64,000 nt of DNA, from positions 558,001 through 622,000 of the forward strand of contig NZ_CANNGO010000001.1 of NCBI RefSeq assembly GCF_947504215.1, written 5' to 3'. Under the pieces are notes generated by a model. That model saw only the letters and a program-made list of their open reading frames with translations, made no database searches and was not told the origin of the DNA. Positions 45,178 to 55,224 of this stretch are shown here, piece by piece. Each line of letters starts with the position of its first letter. Position 1 is the first letter of the stretch. A program made the position numbers and the translations under genes. The DNA is from an uncultured Ruegeria sp. (lineage in GTDB: Bacteria; Pseudomonadota; Alphaproteobacteria; Rhodobacterales; Rhodobacteraceae).

Positions 45178-47577
45178 TTAAAACGGAACATCGTCCTTGG
45201 CGGACAAAAACCGAGAGACAACTTTCTTGGTGCCGGCCTTGTCGAAATCCACTTCGACCTTGTCGCCCTCGATCCCGATCACACCGCCATAGCCAAACTT
45301 TTGGTGAAACACCCGCTCGCCCAGTGTGAAACTGGCCACGGCAGTGGCATCGATCACCGTATTGCGGCTCTCTTTTGGTTGCGACATACCATACTGCCCT
45401 TGCCGGGCCTGCATTCGCCGCCAGCCAGGAGAGTTATAGACATTCGCCTCGGCCGCGCGGGTTTCGATTCCGGCTGTCGTCTGCCCCCCGCCATAAAGAC
45501 CCGGAGGCGTCAGCACCTCTACATGGTCCTCGGGCAGTTCATCAATGAACCGCGATGGCATCGAGTTCTGCCATTGGCCGAAAACACGCCGGTTGGCGGC
45601 AAAAGAAATGGTACAGACCTCTTCGGCGCGAGTGATGCCGACATAGGCCAGCCGCCGCTCTTCCTCGAGGCCCTTGATGCCCGTCTCATCCATCGAGCGT
45701 TGGGACGGGAACAACCCATCCTCCCACCCCGGCAAGAACACGGCAGGGAATTCCAACCCCTTGGCCGCGTGCAGGGTCATGATCGAGACCTTGGCCCCAT
45801 CCGAGTCCTGCTCGTTATCCATGACGAGACTGACATGTTCGAGGAACCCTTGAAGGTTCTCGAAGTTATCCAACTGGTTGACCAGCTCCTTAAGGTTTTC
45901 CAGCCGCCCCGGTGCCTCGGGCGTTTTGTCGTTTTGCCAGTGTCCAGTATAGCCGGATTCGTCCAATACGATTTGGGCAAGTTCGATATGTGTATGCTCG
46001 GGCGCGCCAAACCGCATCGGCGCGGTGCCATCGTCGATCACCGTCTCGTCGTCAAGTTCGATCCGGGGGCCCCGAGTCATTGCGTTCCAACGGGCCAGCC
46101 CGTCGATCAACTCGCTCAGCGCTTTACTGCCTTTCCCCTTGATCAACCCATTGTCGATCGCGATCCGAGCACCGTCGACCAAGGACACACCGTTTTCCCG
46201 TGCCGTCATCTGGATCGTCTGTTGTGCCTTGTCGCCCAGACCGCGCTTGGGCGTATTCACAATCCGTTCGAAGGCTAGATCATCCTCGGGGCTGACCACC
46301 AGCCGGAAATAGGCCATGGCATCACGGATCTCCATCCGCTCATAAAAGCGTGGCCCGCCGATTACCCTGTAGGGCAGACCGATGGTCAGAAACCGGTCTT
46401 CAAATGCGCGCATCTGGTGGGATGCGCGGACAAGGATAGCCATCTCGTCGAGATTCATCGGACGCACGCCTCGGGTACCACCCTGCATCGCGTCGATTTC
46501 CTCGCCGATCCAGCGCGCTTCTTCCTCCCCGTCCCAGTGACCGATCAGGCGCACCTTCTCGCCATTCTCCTCGGCGGTCCAAAGCTCCTTGCCCAAACGG
46601 CTTTCATTGCCTCGGATGACATTCGAAGCAGCCGCGAGAATATGTGGGGTCGAGCGGTAGTTTTGTTCCAACCGCACCACAAAAGCGCCGGGAAAATCCT
46701 TTTCGAACCGCAGGATGTTGCCCACCTCGGCCCCGCGCCAGCCATAGATCGACTGATCGTCATCGCCCACGCAGCAGATATTCTTGTGCCCGCCGGCCAG
46801 CAATCGCAACCAGAGGTACTGAGCGACGTTGGTATCCTGATATTCGTCCACGAGGATGTAGCGGAACCAACGCTGGTATTGTTCCAGCACATCCCCATGC
46901 GTCTGGAAGACTGTCACCATATGCAGCAACAGGTCGCCGAAATCGACGGCATTCAACTCGCGCAGGCGAGTCTGGTATTGGGCGTAGAGTTCAATGCCTT
47001 TGTGGTTATAAGCCCCCGCATCCGCAGTGGGCACCTTGTCCGGTGTCAGTGCGCGGTTCTTCCAGTCGTCGATGATGCCGGCCAGCGTCCGCGCGGGCCA
47101 GCGCTTGTCGTCGATATTGGCAGCCTGCACCAATTGCTTGAGCAGGCGCAGCTGGTCGTCGGTATCCAGAATCGTGAAGTTCGATTTCAGATCGACCAGT
47201 TCCGCATGGCGGCGCAGCAGTTTGGCGCTGATTGAGTGAAAGGTTCCCATCCACCTTACCGGCTCTTTCAATAGATAGGGATCGTCACGCAAACGATCCT
47301 GCATCTCGCGAGCCGCCTTGTTTGTGAAAGTGACTGCAAGTATTTGATCAGCCGCGGTTTTTCGCTTCGCTACCAGATGGGTTAAGCGCGACATCAGCGC
47401 TCTAGTTTTGCCGGTTCCCGCACCAGCCAACATGAGCACAGGTCCGTCCAATTGCTCTACCGCCTCTAGTTGGCTAGAGTTCAGAACCTTCAAATAGTCC
47501 CCGAACGACGGCACCGCCATTGCCCGCGCCGACAGCGATGCGCCCTCGAAGGCGTCCATTTCGTCAAAACTGCTCAT
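45178..47577 (-). CDS. UvrD/PcrA/Rep-family DNA helicase
   Basis: An SF1A 3'-5' helicase of 799 residues for repair and replication-fork restart. Motifs in order: LNSSQLEAVEQ (Q motif), AGAGTGKTRALMSRL (I), VTFTNKAAREM (Ia), ILVDEYQDTNVAQY (II), VGDDDQSIYGWRGAE (III), RLEQNYRSTP (IV), SIMTLHAAKGLEFPAVFLPG (V) and RRLAYVGITRAEE (VI). The C-terminal ~50 residues form the Tudor-like tail GERVFHQKFGYGGVIGIEGDKVEVDFDKAG typical of PcrA/UvrD that contacts RNA polymerase. Confidence 0.93.
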   Translation of the reverse strand: MSSFDEMDAFEGASLSARAMAVPSFGDYLKVLNSSQLEAVEQLDGPVLMLAGAGTGKTRALMSRLTHLVAKRKTAADQILAVTFTNKAAREMQDRLRDDPYLLKEPVRWMGTFHSISAKLLRRHAELVDLKSNFTILDTDDQLRLLKQLVQAANIDDKRWPARTLAGIIDDWKNRALTPDKVPTADAGAYNHKGIELYAQYQTRLRELNAVDFGDLLLHMVTVFQTHGDVLEQYQRWFRYILVDEYQDTNVAQYLWLRLLAGGHKNICCVGDDDQSIYGWRGAEVGNILRFEKDFPGAFVVRLEQNYRSTPHILAAASNVIRGNESRLGKELWTAEENGEKVRLIGHWDGEEEARWIGEEIDAMQGGTRGVRPMNLDEMAILVRASHQMRAFEDRFLTIGLPYRVIGGPRFYERMEIRDAMAYFRLVVSPEDDLAFERIVNTPKRGLGDKAQQTIQMTARENGVSLVDGARIAIDNGLIKGKGSKALSELIDGLARWNAMTRGPRIELDDETVIDDGTAPMRFGAPEHTHIELAQIVLDESGYTGHWQNDKTPEAPGRLENLKELVNQLDNFENLQGFLEHVSLVMDNEQDSDGAKVSIMTLHAAKGLEFPAVFLPGWEDGLFPSQRSMDETGIKGLEEERRLAYVGITRAEEVCTISFAANRRVFGQWQNSMPSRFIDELPEDHVEVLTPPGLYGGGQTTAGIETRAAEANVYNSPGWRRMQARQGQYGMSQPKESRNTVIDATAVASFTLGERVFHQKFGYGGVIGIEGDKVEVDFDKAGTKKVVSRFLSAKDDVPF

Positions 47578-47765
47578 GGCTGCAAGCTACGCCGGTTTGG
47601 TGACGAGGGAAAGAGTTTGTTCATGACTTGTTCACCTGAAATTCACCAATATGCCAAACCATTCAGCCAATTCGATTGAAACTGTCCGCGTCTAAAACGC
47701 CTGACGTTAACCCTCTGTCAAGCACTGCCCGACATTGTTGCGTTGGAGTTGGGAAGTGTCAGATC

Positions 47766-49556
47766 ATGAATAGAAAACTATCAGAAACAACGCGACATAG
47801 ACTGAAATGGGCCGGAATCAGTGCGATGCTGGTTCTCATGACCATCGCAGCCGGTTCGGGCATCTATCGTATTCCGGGCCCTTTGGTGGATCGGATGCTG
47901 CAGACCGATATTCTTCATTCCGCCGAGTTGTGGAAACGACGCGTGGTCTTTCACATGGGCAACGTTGAAGATGGCTTTCGAACCGGGCACCTGGACCCCC
48001 ATGATCAGGAGTTTCTTGAAGCACTGCCGGAAGCGTCGGATGTCTATCGCTTCAAACTGTTCGACACCACCGGCCGGGTCATCTGGTCGACGCGTGGCCA
48101 CGAGATCGGGCAGCTTGAAAGCGCCTCGTTCTTTCGCAACGATGTCGCACAGGGCATGATCCACTTTATTCACGAAACCTTGCCATTGTCCGAAATCGAT
48201 GGGCTGGATCTACATGTCGAACACGCCAACAGCATCGAAATGCGCCACGTCGCCGAAGTTTTTGTGCCTGTGATGGTCAACGGGCGTTTTGTCGGCGCAA
48301 TCGAATTCTTTACCGATTTCACCGACCTTCGCGCGACCTTTGTCAAACGGGTGCGGCTGTCTCTGATTGTCTTATCGGCTGTGGCTTTATGTGCGATGGC
48401 TGCGGTTTCTTTGGTGATCTACCAAACGAACCGATCGCGGATGTCGTCGTTGCGCAGCCGGAACACCAAGGAACGGGATCTGCTGAACGACCAGTTGCGG
48501 TTGGCGCGCGAAGTGCGCCTGTTGGGCGAACTTAACGAATGGTTACAATCAAGCCGCTCTTTGGAAGAGCTGTTTGATATGGTCGCGCGCTTCATGACAC
48601 ATATTCTGCCCGACGCTGAAGGCAGCGTTTATGTCTATTCGAATTCACGCGATGTGCTGGATGGCTGCGCGAGCTGGAATGGTGGCAGTCACAAAGCGCA
48701 TATTCACCCCGAAGGATGCTGGGGCCTGCGTCGTGGCCGCACCTATGAGTTCGGCGCGTCCGAAATTGATTTCGTCTGCGAACATGCCGAACCGCATGAT
48801 GGCAGGCCCTACTTTTGCTTTCCAATTCTGGCGCATGGTGAAACGGTTGGGCTACTGCATCTCCGGGCACAATCTTCGGAAGCGGAAGCGTTTCACGCCA
48901 GCAAAAAACTCGCTCAGATGTGCGCCGAGCAGATCAGCATGGCAATTGCCAATGTCCGGATGCGCGATCAGTTGCATGACCAATCGGTTCGCGACCCGTT
49001 GACCGGATTGTTCAACCGCCGCCATATGACCGAAAACCTGCGCAAGTCGATCAGCCGCAGCCAACAGACCGGCGCTCCGCTGAGCCTGATTGCGGTGGAT
49101 GTGGATCATTTCAAAAAATTCAACGACACCCATGGTCATGATGCCGGTGACATGGTCTTGCGGGCGGTTGGTGCGGCGCTGGAACAAGGCTGTGACCGAG
49201 ACGAGGTGGCCTGCCGCATTGGGGGTGAGGAATTCATGCTAATCCTACCGGACAACACGCCCGAAGACGCCGTGACGCGAGCGGAAAAATTGCGGCAGGC
49301 GGTCGAATCTGTCTCGGTCCGGTATGGCGAAAAATCCCTGCCACGCATCACGATATCCATCGGGGTGGCGCATTATCCGACCCATGGACATATGCCGCAG
49401 GACCTGATGCGCTCGGCAGATGACGCGCTCTATGCTGCCAAGGACAAAGGGCGCAATCAGATGCAGGTGGCGCGCGGGATTTCCCGCCACGAACATGCTG
49501 ATCAACAGGCACGTAACGAGCTTGGAGCAGCGATCCCCCCTGCAAACGCGGCCTGA
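47766..49556 (+). CDS. GGDEF diguanylate cyclase with periplasmic sensor and GAF-like domain
   Basis: 596 residues. TM1 ~14-35 (WAGISAMLVLMTIAAGSGIY), a periplasmic sensor to ~195, TM2 ~200-222 (LSLIVLSAVALCAMAAVSLVIY), a coiled linker, a GAF-like domain (~260-410, with several Cys) and a GGDEF domain (~425-585). The active site is IGGEEFMLILP with DVDHFKKFNDTHGHDAGD, so synthesis of cyclic di-GMP is likely. The product-inhibition I-site RxxD is not in its usual register. I use ATG 47766 because the TM1 context fits. Confidence 0.88.
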   Translation: MNRKLSETTRHRLKWAGISAMLVLMTIAAGSGIYRIPGPLVDRMLQTDILHSAELWKRRVVFHMGNVEDGFRTGHLDPHDQEFLEALPEASDVYRFKLFDTTGRVIWSTRGHEIGQLESASFFRNDVAQGMIHFIHETLPLSEIDGLDLHVEHANSIEMRHVAEVFVPVMVNGRFVGAIEFFTDFTDLRATFVKRVRLSLIVLSAVALCAMAAVSLVIYQTNRSRMSSLRSRNTKERDLLNDQLRLAREVRLLGELNEWLQSSRSLEELFDMVARFMTHILPDAEGSVYVYSNSRDVLDGCASWNGGSHKAHIHPEGCWGLRRGRTYEFGASEIDFVCEHAEPHDGRPYFCFPILAHGETVGLLHLRAQSSEAEAFHASKKLAQMCAEQISMAIANVRMRDQLHDQSVRDPLTGLFNRRHMTENLRKSISRSQQTGAPLSLIAVDVDHFKKFNDTHGHDAGDMVLRAVGAALEQGCDRDEVACRIGGEEFMLILPDNTPEDAVTRAEKLRQAVESVSVRYGEKSLPRITISIGVAHYPTHGHMPQDLMRSADDALYAAKDKGRNQMQVARGISRHEHADQQARNELGAAIPPANAA

Positions 49557-49595
49557 CATCCTTGCCGAATCGCGCTGTAAGCCCGATCAAGCTGC

Positions 49596-50732
49596 ATGGA
49601 CCTGCACAGCACTTATCCCGGCATATCGGATCTGAAACAGCGCGCTAAACGACGACTGCCGCATTTCGTCTGGGAGTACATCGACAGCGGGACCGGCGCG
49701 GAAACGACCATACACCGCAACAGAGATGCGCTGGATCAGATCCGTTTCCCCCCCTCGATCCTGCATGGCGCGCTGGAGTTTGACACCAGCGCTCGGGTCT
49801 TGGGACATGACTATCCATTGCCATTTGGTATCGCACCCATCGGGATGTCAGGGTTAGTCTGGCCTGACGCGGAAGGCATATTGGCAAGGGCCGCAGCCGA
49901 TTCTGGCATACCATACACATTATCAACAGTTGCCGGCCAATGCCCCGAAGATCTGGCGCCCCACCTTGGGGACAATGCCTGGTTTCAGCTGTACCCACCG
50001 AAAGACCCGGAAATTCGATCAGATCTGCTGAACCGGGCGTGGCAATCGGGTTTCCGAACCCTGGTTTTGACCGCCGATGTACCGGTAGCATCCCGTAGGG
50101 AACGGCAGACACGGTCCGGGCTGACGCACCCGCCGCAGATGACACCGCGACTGATGGCGCAAATCGCGCTAAGACCCGCTTGGGCTTTGGGTATGTTGCG
50201 GTACGGGGTTCCGCATATGCGGACGCTCGATAAATACATCGATGACAGCCAGAACCTGCCTCCGACGGCGCATATCGGATATCTGCTGCGCACCTCTCCG
50301 GACATGGACTATGTGAAATGGCTGCGTGATCACTGGAATGGGCCTTTTGTAGTCAAGGGCATCTTACGACCCGAGGATGCGGACCGCTTAGAACAAGCTG
50401 GTATCGATGCGCTTTGGGTCTCGAATCACGGCGGTCGTCAGTTCGATGCCGCACCCGCCAGCATCGAAGCGTTGCCCGCCATCCGCGCCGTCACCAATCT
50501 GCCGCTGATCTTCGACAGCGGGGTTGCAAGCGGGTTGGATGTTCTACGCGCACTAAGTAAGGGTGCCGATTTTGTCATGCTGGGCCGGGCATTTCTCTAT
50601 GGAATTGCGGCGCTTGGTGCACGCGGCCCTGCGCATGTCATTGACATACTGAGACAGGACATGCTGGCCAATATGGGGCAAATGGGGATCGCAACACTTG
50701 CCCAATTTCCCTCGGGTCAATCAAACAATTGA
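49596..50732 (+). CDS. FMN-dependent alpha-hydroxy-acid dehydrogenase (lactate dehydrogenase-like)
   Basis: A 378-residue TIM-barrel flavoenzyme of the L-lactate dehydrogenase (LldD)/glycolate oxidase family. It begins with RRLPHFVWEYIDSGTGAE, has PFGIAPIGMSGL, and the catalytic His motif VSNHGGRQ (~275-282). The phosphate-binding segment DSGVASGLDVLRALSKGADFVMLGRAFLYG is complete but lacks one usual Arg (DGGxRxG). The exact substrate cannot be told. Same strand as pyruvate carboxylase, whose substrate would be supplied by lactate oxidation; this link is inference. Confidence 0.85.
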   Translation: MDLHSTYPGISDLKQRAKRRLPHFVWEYIDSGTGAETTIHRNRDALDQIRFPPSILHGALEFDTSARVLGHDYPLPFGIAPIGMSGLVWPDAEGILARAAADSGIPYTLSTVAGQCPEDLAPHLGDNAWFQLYPPKDPEIRSDLLNRAWQSGFRTLVLTADVPVASRRERQTRSGLTHPPQMTPRLMAQIALRPAWALGMLRYGVPHMRTLDKYIDDSQNLPPTAHIGYLLRTSPDMDYVKWLRDHWNGPFVVKGILRPEDADRLEQAGIDALWVSNHGGRQFDAAPASIEALPAIRAVTNLPLIFDSGVASGLDVLRALSKGADFVMLGRAFLYGIAALGARGPAHVIDILRQDMLANMGQMGIATLAQFPSGQSNN

Positions 50733-50878
50733 TGCTGCAGCGCGGCGTATGTAAAAGGAAAGCGCCTTAGGGCGGCGTTTGCGAGCGATAACATGCCGGT
50801 TCTACCCAGAACTACAGATGTACGCGGCCGTAATGTCCGCCTATTAACACGGCCATACAAAAAAGACCGGGACCTAAA

Positions 50879-53800
50879 ATGACAGACTTCAACAAGATCC
50901 TGATCGCCAATCGCGGCGAGATTGCCATTCGCGTGTTGCGCGCAGCCAACGAGATGGGCAAACGCACCGTTGCCGTCTTTGCCGAAGAAGACAAGCTGGG
51001 CCTGCACCGTTTCAAAGCGGATGAAGCATATCGCATTGGCGAAGGGATGGGGCCGGTCGCGGCATATCTCTCGATCGACGAAATAATCCGTGTTGCCAAG
51101 GACTGCGGCGCGGATGCGATCCACCCGGGCTATGGTCTGTTGTCGGAGAACCCGGATTTCGTGGATGCCTGTGTGCAAAACGGCATCACCTTTATCGGAC
51201 CGAAAGCCGAAACCATGCGCGCCCTGGGCGACAAGGCGAGCGCACGGCGGGTTGCGATCGAGGCCGGAGTGCCGGTGATACCCGCCACCGAAGTGCTGGG
51301 CGATGACATGGATGCAATCCGCAAGGAAGCTGCTGAAGTTGGCTATCCTTTGATGCTCAAGGCGTCCTGGGGCGGCGGTGGACGTGGCATGCGCCCGATC
51401 GAGTCCGAGGATGAACTGGAAGAAAAGGTTCTGGAAGGCCGCCGCGAAGCCGAAGCCGCCTTTGGCAATGGCGAGGGGTATCTGGAAAAGATGATCACCC
51501 GCGCCCGCCATGTCGAAGTGCAGATTCTGGGCGACAAGCATGGTGAGATTTACCACTTGTATGAGCGCGACTGTTCGGTTCAGCGCCGGAACCAGAAAGT
51601 CGTAGAGCGCGCGCCTGCCCCCTATCTCAGCGAAGAACAGCGTACCAATATCTGCGAACTTGGCCGCAAGATCTGCGCGCATGTGAATTATGAATGCGCG
51701 GGCACCGTTGAGTTCCTGATGGATATGGAAACGGGCAAGTTCTACTTCATCGAGGTGAACCCGCGCGTGCAGGTCGAGCACACGGTAACCGAGGAAGTCA
51801 CCGGTATCGATATTGTCCAGGCACAGATCCTGATCGCCGAAGGAAAGTCGTTGGCCGAAGCGACCGGCGCAGCAAACCAGGCCGAGGTAAAGCTGAACGG
51901 TCACGCACTGCAGACCCGGATAACCACCGAAGATCCGCAGAACAACTTTATCCCGGACTACGGCCGCATCACGGCCTACCGCTCCGCCACAGGAATGGGG
52001 ATCCGGCTGGATGGCGGCACGGCATATGCCGGCGGGGTGATCACACGGTATTACGACTCGCTGTTAACCAAAGTGACCGCTTGGGCGCCAACGCCTGACA
52101 AGGCGATTAGCAGGATGGACCGGGCACTACGTGAATTCCGTATTCGCGGCGTCAGCACCAATATTGACTTTGTCATCAACCTGCTGAAGCACCCGACCTT
52201 TTTGTCCAATGAATACACCACCAAGTTCATCGACACGACGCCGGACCTGTTCACCTTCAAGCGGCGACGCGATCGGGGCACCAAGGTTTTGACCTACATC
52301 GCGGACATCACCGTGAATGGGCACCCCGAAACGAAAGACCGCCCGGAACCCCGCGCCGATTTGAAAGAGGCCAAAGCCCCCGCGCCGAAGGCCGAACCAC
52401 AGATGGGTGCCCGCAATCTGCTAGAGCAGAAAGGTCCACAGGCCGTTGCCGACTGGATGAAAGCACAGCGGCAGTTGCTGATCACCGACACCACGATGCG
52501 CGACGGGCACCAGTCGCTGCTGGCGACCCGGATGCGCTCGATCGATATGATCAAGGTGGCGCCCACTTATGCGGCCAACCTGCCGCAGCTGTTCAGCGTT
52601 GAATGCTGGGGCGGTGCGACCTTTGATGTGGCCTATCGGTTCTTGCAGGAATGCCCCTGGCAGCGTCTGCGTGATCTGCGCGAAGCGATGCCGAATTTGA
52701 TGACTCAGATGCTGCTGCGCGGTGCAAACGGGGTTGGCTACACCAACTACCCCGACAATGTGGTGCAGGAATTCGTGCGTCAGGCGTCGCAGAACATCGA
52801 TGTGTTCCGGGTGTTCGACTCACTGAACTGGGTTGAGAACATGCGTGTCGCGATGGATGCAGTCGTAGAAAACGGCAAAATCTGTGAAGGCACCGTCTGC
52901 TACACCGGTGACATTCTGGACCCGGATCGTGCAAAGTATGACTTGAAATACTATGTCGGCATGGCGAAAGAGCTGCGCGATGCGGGCGCGCACGTGCTGG
53001 GTCTGAAAGACATGGCGGGCCTGCTCAAACCAGCGTCGGCCAGGATCCTGATCCGGGCATTGAAGGAAGAGGTTGGGCTGCCAATCCACTTCCACACTCA
53101 CGATACCGCCGGCATCGCCAGCGCGACCATTCTAGCCGCATCCGAGGCAGGCGTGGACGCGGTCGATTGTGCGATGGACAGTTTCTCGGGCAACACCTCG
53201 CAGGCGACGCTTGGCACCGTGGTCGAAGCACTGCGTCATACCGAGCGGGATACCGGGCTGGACATCAAAGCGATCCGCGAAATCAGCGATTACTTCGAGG
53301 CTGTGCGCGGTCAATACGCGGCGTTTGAATCCAGCTTACAGGCCCCAGCCTCTGAGGTGTATCTCCACGAAATGCCTGGTGGCCAGTTCACCAACCTCAG
53401 GGCGCAGGCGCGCAGCTTGGGGCTGGAGGAGCGTTGGCACGAAGTGGCGCAGATGTATGCCGATGTGAACCAGATGTTCGGCGATATCGTCAAGGTAACG
53501 CCGTCGTCCAAAGTGGTTGGCGATATGGCACTGATGATGGTCAGCCAGGGCCTGACTCGCGCCGAGGTGGAAAGCCCCGATACCGATGTGGCCTTTCCGG
53601 ATTCGGTTTTGGATATGATGCGCGGAAATCTGGGCCAGCCTCCGGGCGGGTTCCCTGACGTCATCATCCAAAAAGTTCTGAAGGATGAGGTGCCTAAAAC
53701 CGAACGTCCCGGTAAAGGTGTCGACCCTGTCGATCTGGAGGTCACTCGCGCCGATCTATCCAAGCAACTGGATGGCAAAGAGGTCGATGACGAGGATCTG

Positions 53801-54316
53801 AACGGCTATCTGATGTATCCTAAGGTGTTTCTGGACTACATGGGCCGCCATCGGGTCTACGGTCCGGTCCGCACCCTCCCCACCCGCACCTTCTTTTATG
53901 GCATGGAACCAGGTGAAGAGATTGCCGCCGAGATCGACCCCGGCAAAACGCTTGAGATCCGCTGCCAAGCCATCGGCGAAACCGATGAAAAGGGCGAGGT
54001 GAAAGTGTTCTTTGAGCTCAATGGTCAACCGCGCGTAATCCGGGTGCCAAACCGGTTGGTGACCTCTGCCACGCAGGCGCGTCCAAAAGCCGAAGTTGGC
54101 AACCCCAACCATGTCGGAGCGCCGATGCCAGGTGTGGTGGCTACCGTTGCCGTCGCAGCCGGACAGGAGGTTAAGGAAGGCGACATGCTGTTGACCATCG
54201 AAGCGATGAAGATGGAAACCGGTATCCACGCCGAGCGCGACGCGACGGTCAAGACTGTCCATGTCCAGCCGGGCGGCCAGATTGACGCCAAGGATCTGCT
54301 GATCGAACTGGAATAA
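50879..54316 (+). CDS. pyc: Pyruvate carboxylase
   Basis: A biotin enzyme that converts pyruvate, bicarbonate and ATP to oxaloacetate for anaplerosis and gluconeogenesis. 1145 residues, the full single-chain type. Biotin carboxylase domain ~1-460 (ILIANRGEIAIR, ASWGGGGRGMRPI, FIEVNPRVQVEHTVTEEVTG). Carboxyltransferase domain ~535-810 (DTTMRDGHQSLLATRMR, the metal HFHTHDTAG). Tetramerisation region, then the biotin carrier with EAMKMETGIHAE near the C-terminus, Lys being the biotin site. Confidence 0.97.
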   Translation: MTDFNKILIANRGEIAIRVLRAANEMGKRTVAVFAEEDKLGLHRFKADEAYRIGEGMGPVAAYLSIDEIIRVAKDCGADAIHPGYGLLSENPDFVDACVQNGITFIGPKAETMRALGDKASARRVAIEAGVPVIPATEVLGDDMDAIRKEAAEVGYPLMLKASWGGGGRGMRPIESEDELEEKVLEGRREAEAAFGNGEGYLEKMITRARHVEVQILGDKHGEIYHLYERDCSVQRRNQKVVERAPAPYLSEEQRTNICELGRKICAHVNYECAGTVEFLMDMETGKFYFIEVNPRVQVEHTVTEEVTGIDIVQAQILIAEGKSLAEATGAANQAEVKLNGHALQTRITTEDPQNNFIPDYGRITAYRSATGMGIRLDGGTAYAGGVITRYYDSLLTKVTAWAPTPDKAISRMDRALREFRIRGVSTNIDFVINLLKHPTFLSNEYTTKFIDTTPDLFTFKRRRDRGTKVLTYIADITVNGHPETKDRPEPRADLKEAKAPAPKAEPQMGARNLLEQKGPQAVADWMKAQRQLLITDTTMRDGHQSLLATRMRSIDMIKVAPTYAANLPQLFSVECWGGATFDVAYRFLQECPWQRLRDLREAMPNLMTQMLLRGANGVGYTNYPDNVVQEFVRQASQNIDVFRVFDSLNWVENMRVAMDAVVENGKICEGTVCYTGDILDPDRAKYDLKYYVGMAKELRDAGAHVLGLKDMAGLLKPASARILIRALKEEVGLPIHFHTHDTAGIASATILAASEAGVDAVDCAMDSFSGNTSQATLGTVVEALRHTERDTGLDIKAIREISDYFEAVRGQYAAFESSLQAPASEVYLHEMPGGQFTNLRAQARSLGLEERWHEVAQMYADVNQMFGDIVKVTPSSKVVGDMALMMVSQGLTRAEVESPDTDVAFPDSVLDMMRGNLGQPPGGFPDVIIQKVLKDEVPKTERPGKGVDPVDLEVTRADLSKQLDGKEVDDEDLNGYLMYPKVFLDYMGRHRVYGPVRTLPTRTFFYGMEPGEEIAAEIDPGKTLEIRCQAIGETDEKGEVKVFFELNGQPRVIRVPNRLVTSATQARPKAEVGNPNHVGAPMPGVVATVAVAAGQEVKEGDMLLTIEAMKMETGIHAERDATVKTVHVQPGGQIDAKDLLIELE

Positions 54317-54339
54317 AAGAAAAAAAGCATTAACCTACC

Positions 54340-54373
54340 AAAGGCCGCGCAATGTACTGCGTGGCCTTTTTTT
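54340..54373 (+). terminator. Intrinsic terminator after pyc
   Basis: AAAGGCCGCGCA (54340-54351) pairs with TGCGTGGCCTTT (54358-54369) with one G-U pair, followed by a T-run to 54373. Lies 25 bases after the pyc stop. Confidence 0.9.
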
Positions 54374-54394
54374 GATGCTCTAACGGAGGCCCCC

Positions 54395-54778
54395 ATGCTT
54401 GCCATCACTCCGATCTACGCGGCACTAATCGCGCTATTGTTCGTCGCGCTCAGCGCCAATGTCATCTCGCAACGCCGAAGCGGCCGGATTTCGGTTGGTG
54501 ACGGAGGTAGCAAAGACATGATTAAGGCCATGCGCACGCATTCAAACTGTGCCGAATACGCTCCGTTTGCGCTGCTGTTGATCGCCATGGTCGAGCTGCA
54601 AGGTGCCGGTGCGCTCTTGTTGAACCTGTTGGGGCTGTCACTGTTGGGCGGTCGCGTTTTGCATGCCTACGGATTCGGGCGCACACCTCAGGTCATCATT
54701 CTGCGCCAGATCGGCATGCTATTGACCTTTGCCGCTATATTGGTTGCTGCATTTGCAAACCTTGTACTGGCGCTCTGA
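54395..54778 (+). CDS. MAPEG family membrane protein
   Basis: 127 residues with four hydrophobic helices. The motif GDGGSKDMIKAMRTHSNCAEYAPFALLLIAMVELQG is the MAPEG signature (RxHxNxxEY); GRVLHAYGFGR follows. These proteins are often glutathione transferase-like membrane enzymes, but the bacterial substrates are unknown. Preceded by GGAGG. Confidence 0.9.
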   Translation: MLAITPIYAALIALLFVALSANVISQRRSGRISVGDGGSKDMIKAMRTHSNCAEYAPFALLLIAMVELQGAGALLLNLLGLSLLGGRVLHAYGFGRTPQVIILRQIGMLLTFAAILVAAFANLVLAL

Positions 54779-54817
54779 CAAGGAAACCCTTGTCAGCAGT
54801 GCAACAGGGTAAGGGCG

Positions 54818-54964
54818 TCAGGGCTGCAACTGGTCGGTTTCACAGAATTCCGGCGCTTGGACAGGCTCGGCCGCCTGGGCGCCATACCTGTCTGTTTGGG
54901 CCAGCGTACCAACAACGATCAACGCCGCCAGCATTGCCATTTTCAGAGTCTCTTTCCGCGTCAT
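54818..54964 (-). CDS. Small secreted protein, 48 residues
   Basis: ATG 54964 opens 48 codons, with ribosome site AGAGGTGA just upstream. The start MTRKETLKMAMLAALIVVGTLAQ is a signal peptide-like stretch, and the short mature part (AAEPVQAPEFCETDQLQP) has a single Cys. No family recognised. Supported by the strong ribosome site and signal peptide only. Confidence 0.5.
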   Translation of the reverse strand: MTRKETLKMAMLAALIVVGTLAQTDRYGAQAAEPVQAPEFCETDQLQP

Positions 54965-55069
54965 CTGTCACCTCTGCTACACGCTTGTTTTTGCTTTCTG
55001 ACCTTTGAACGGATCAGCGCATGAATTCCGTCGCACGAAAGATTTTTTAGCGATGAGGCGTTTTTCCTC

Positions 55070-55098
55070 TTGCAGCTTTGCGCCAGAATTAATACTTC
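55070..55098 (+). promoter_or_regulatory. Possible promoter of the tRNA-Gly pair
   Basis: TTGCAG, 17-base spacer, TACTTC, located 18 bases upstream of the first tRNA. The -10 box is weak. Confidence 0.35.
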
Positions 55099-55115
55099 AC
55101 GCCTCACTCAACGGC

Positions 55116-55190
55116 GCGGGCGTAGCTCAGGGGTAGAGCATAACCTTGCCAAGGTTAGGGTCGGGCGTTCGAATCGCCTCGCCCGCTCCA
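55116..55190 (+). tRNA. tRNA-Gly (GCC)
   Basis: 75 bases including encoded CCA. Acceptor GCGGGCG pairs with CGCCCGC, the D-arm is AGCTCAGGGGTAGAGC, the anticodon stem AACCT/AGGTT carries loop TGCCA with anticodon GCC, and the T-loop is GTTCGAATC. All stems close. Confidence 0.97.
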
Positions 55191-55224
55191 TTGAGAGACC
55201 GAAAGGTCGCCATAAGTATCTGAT

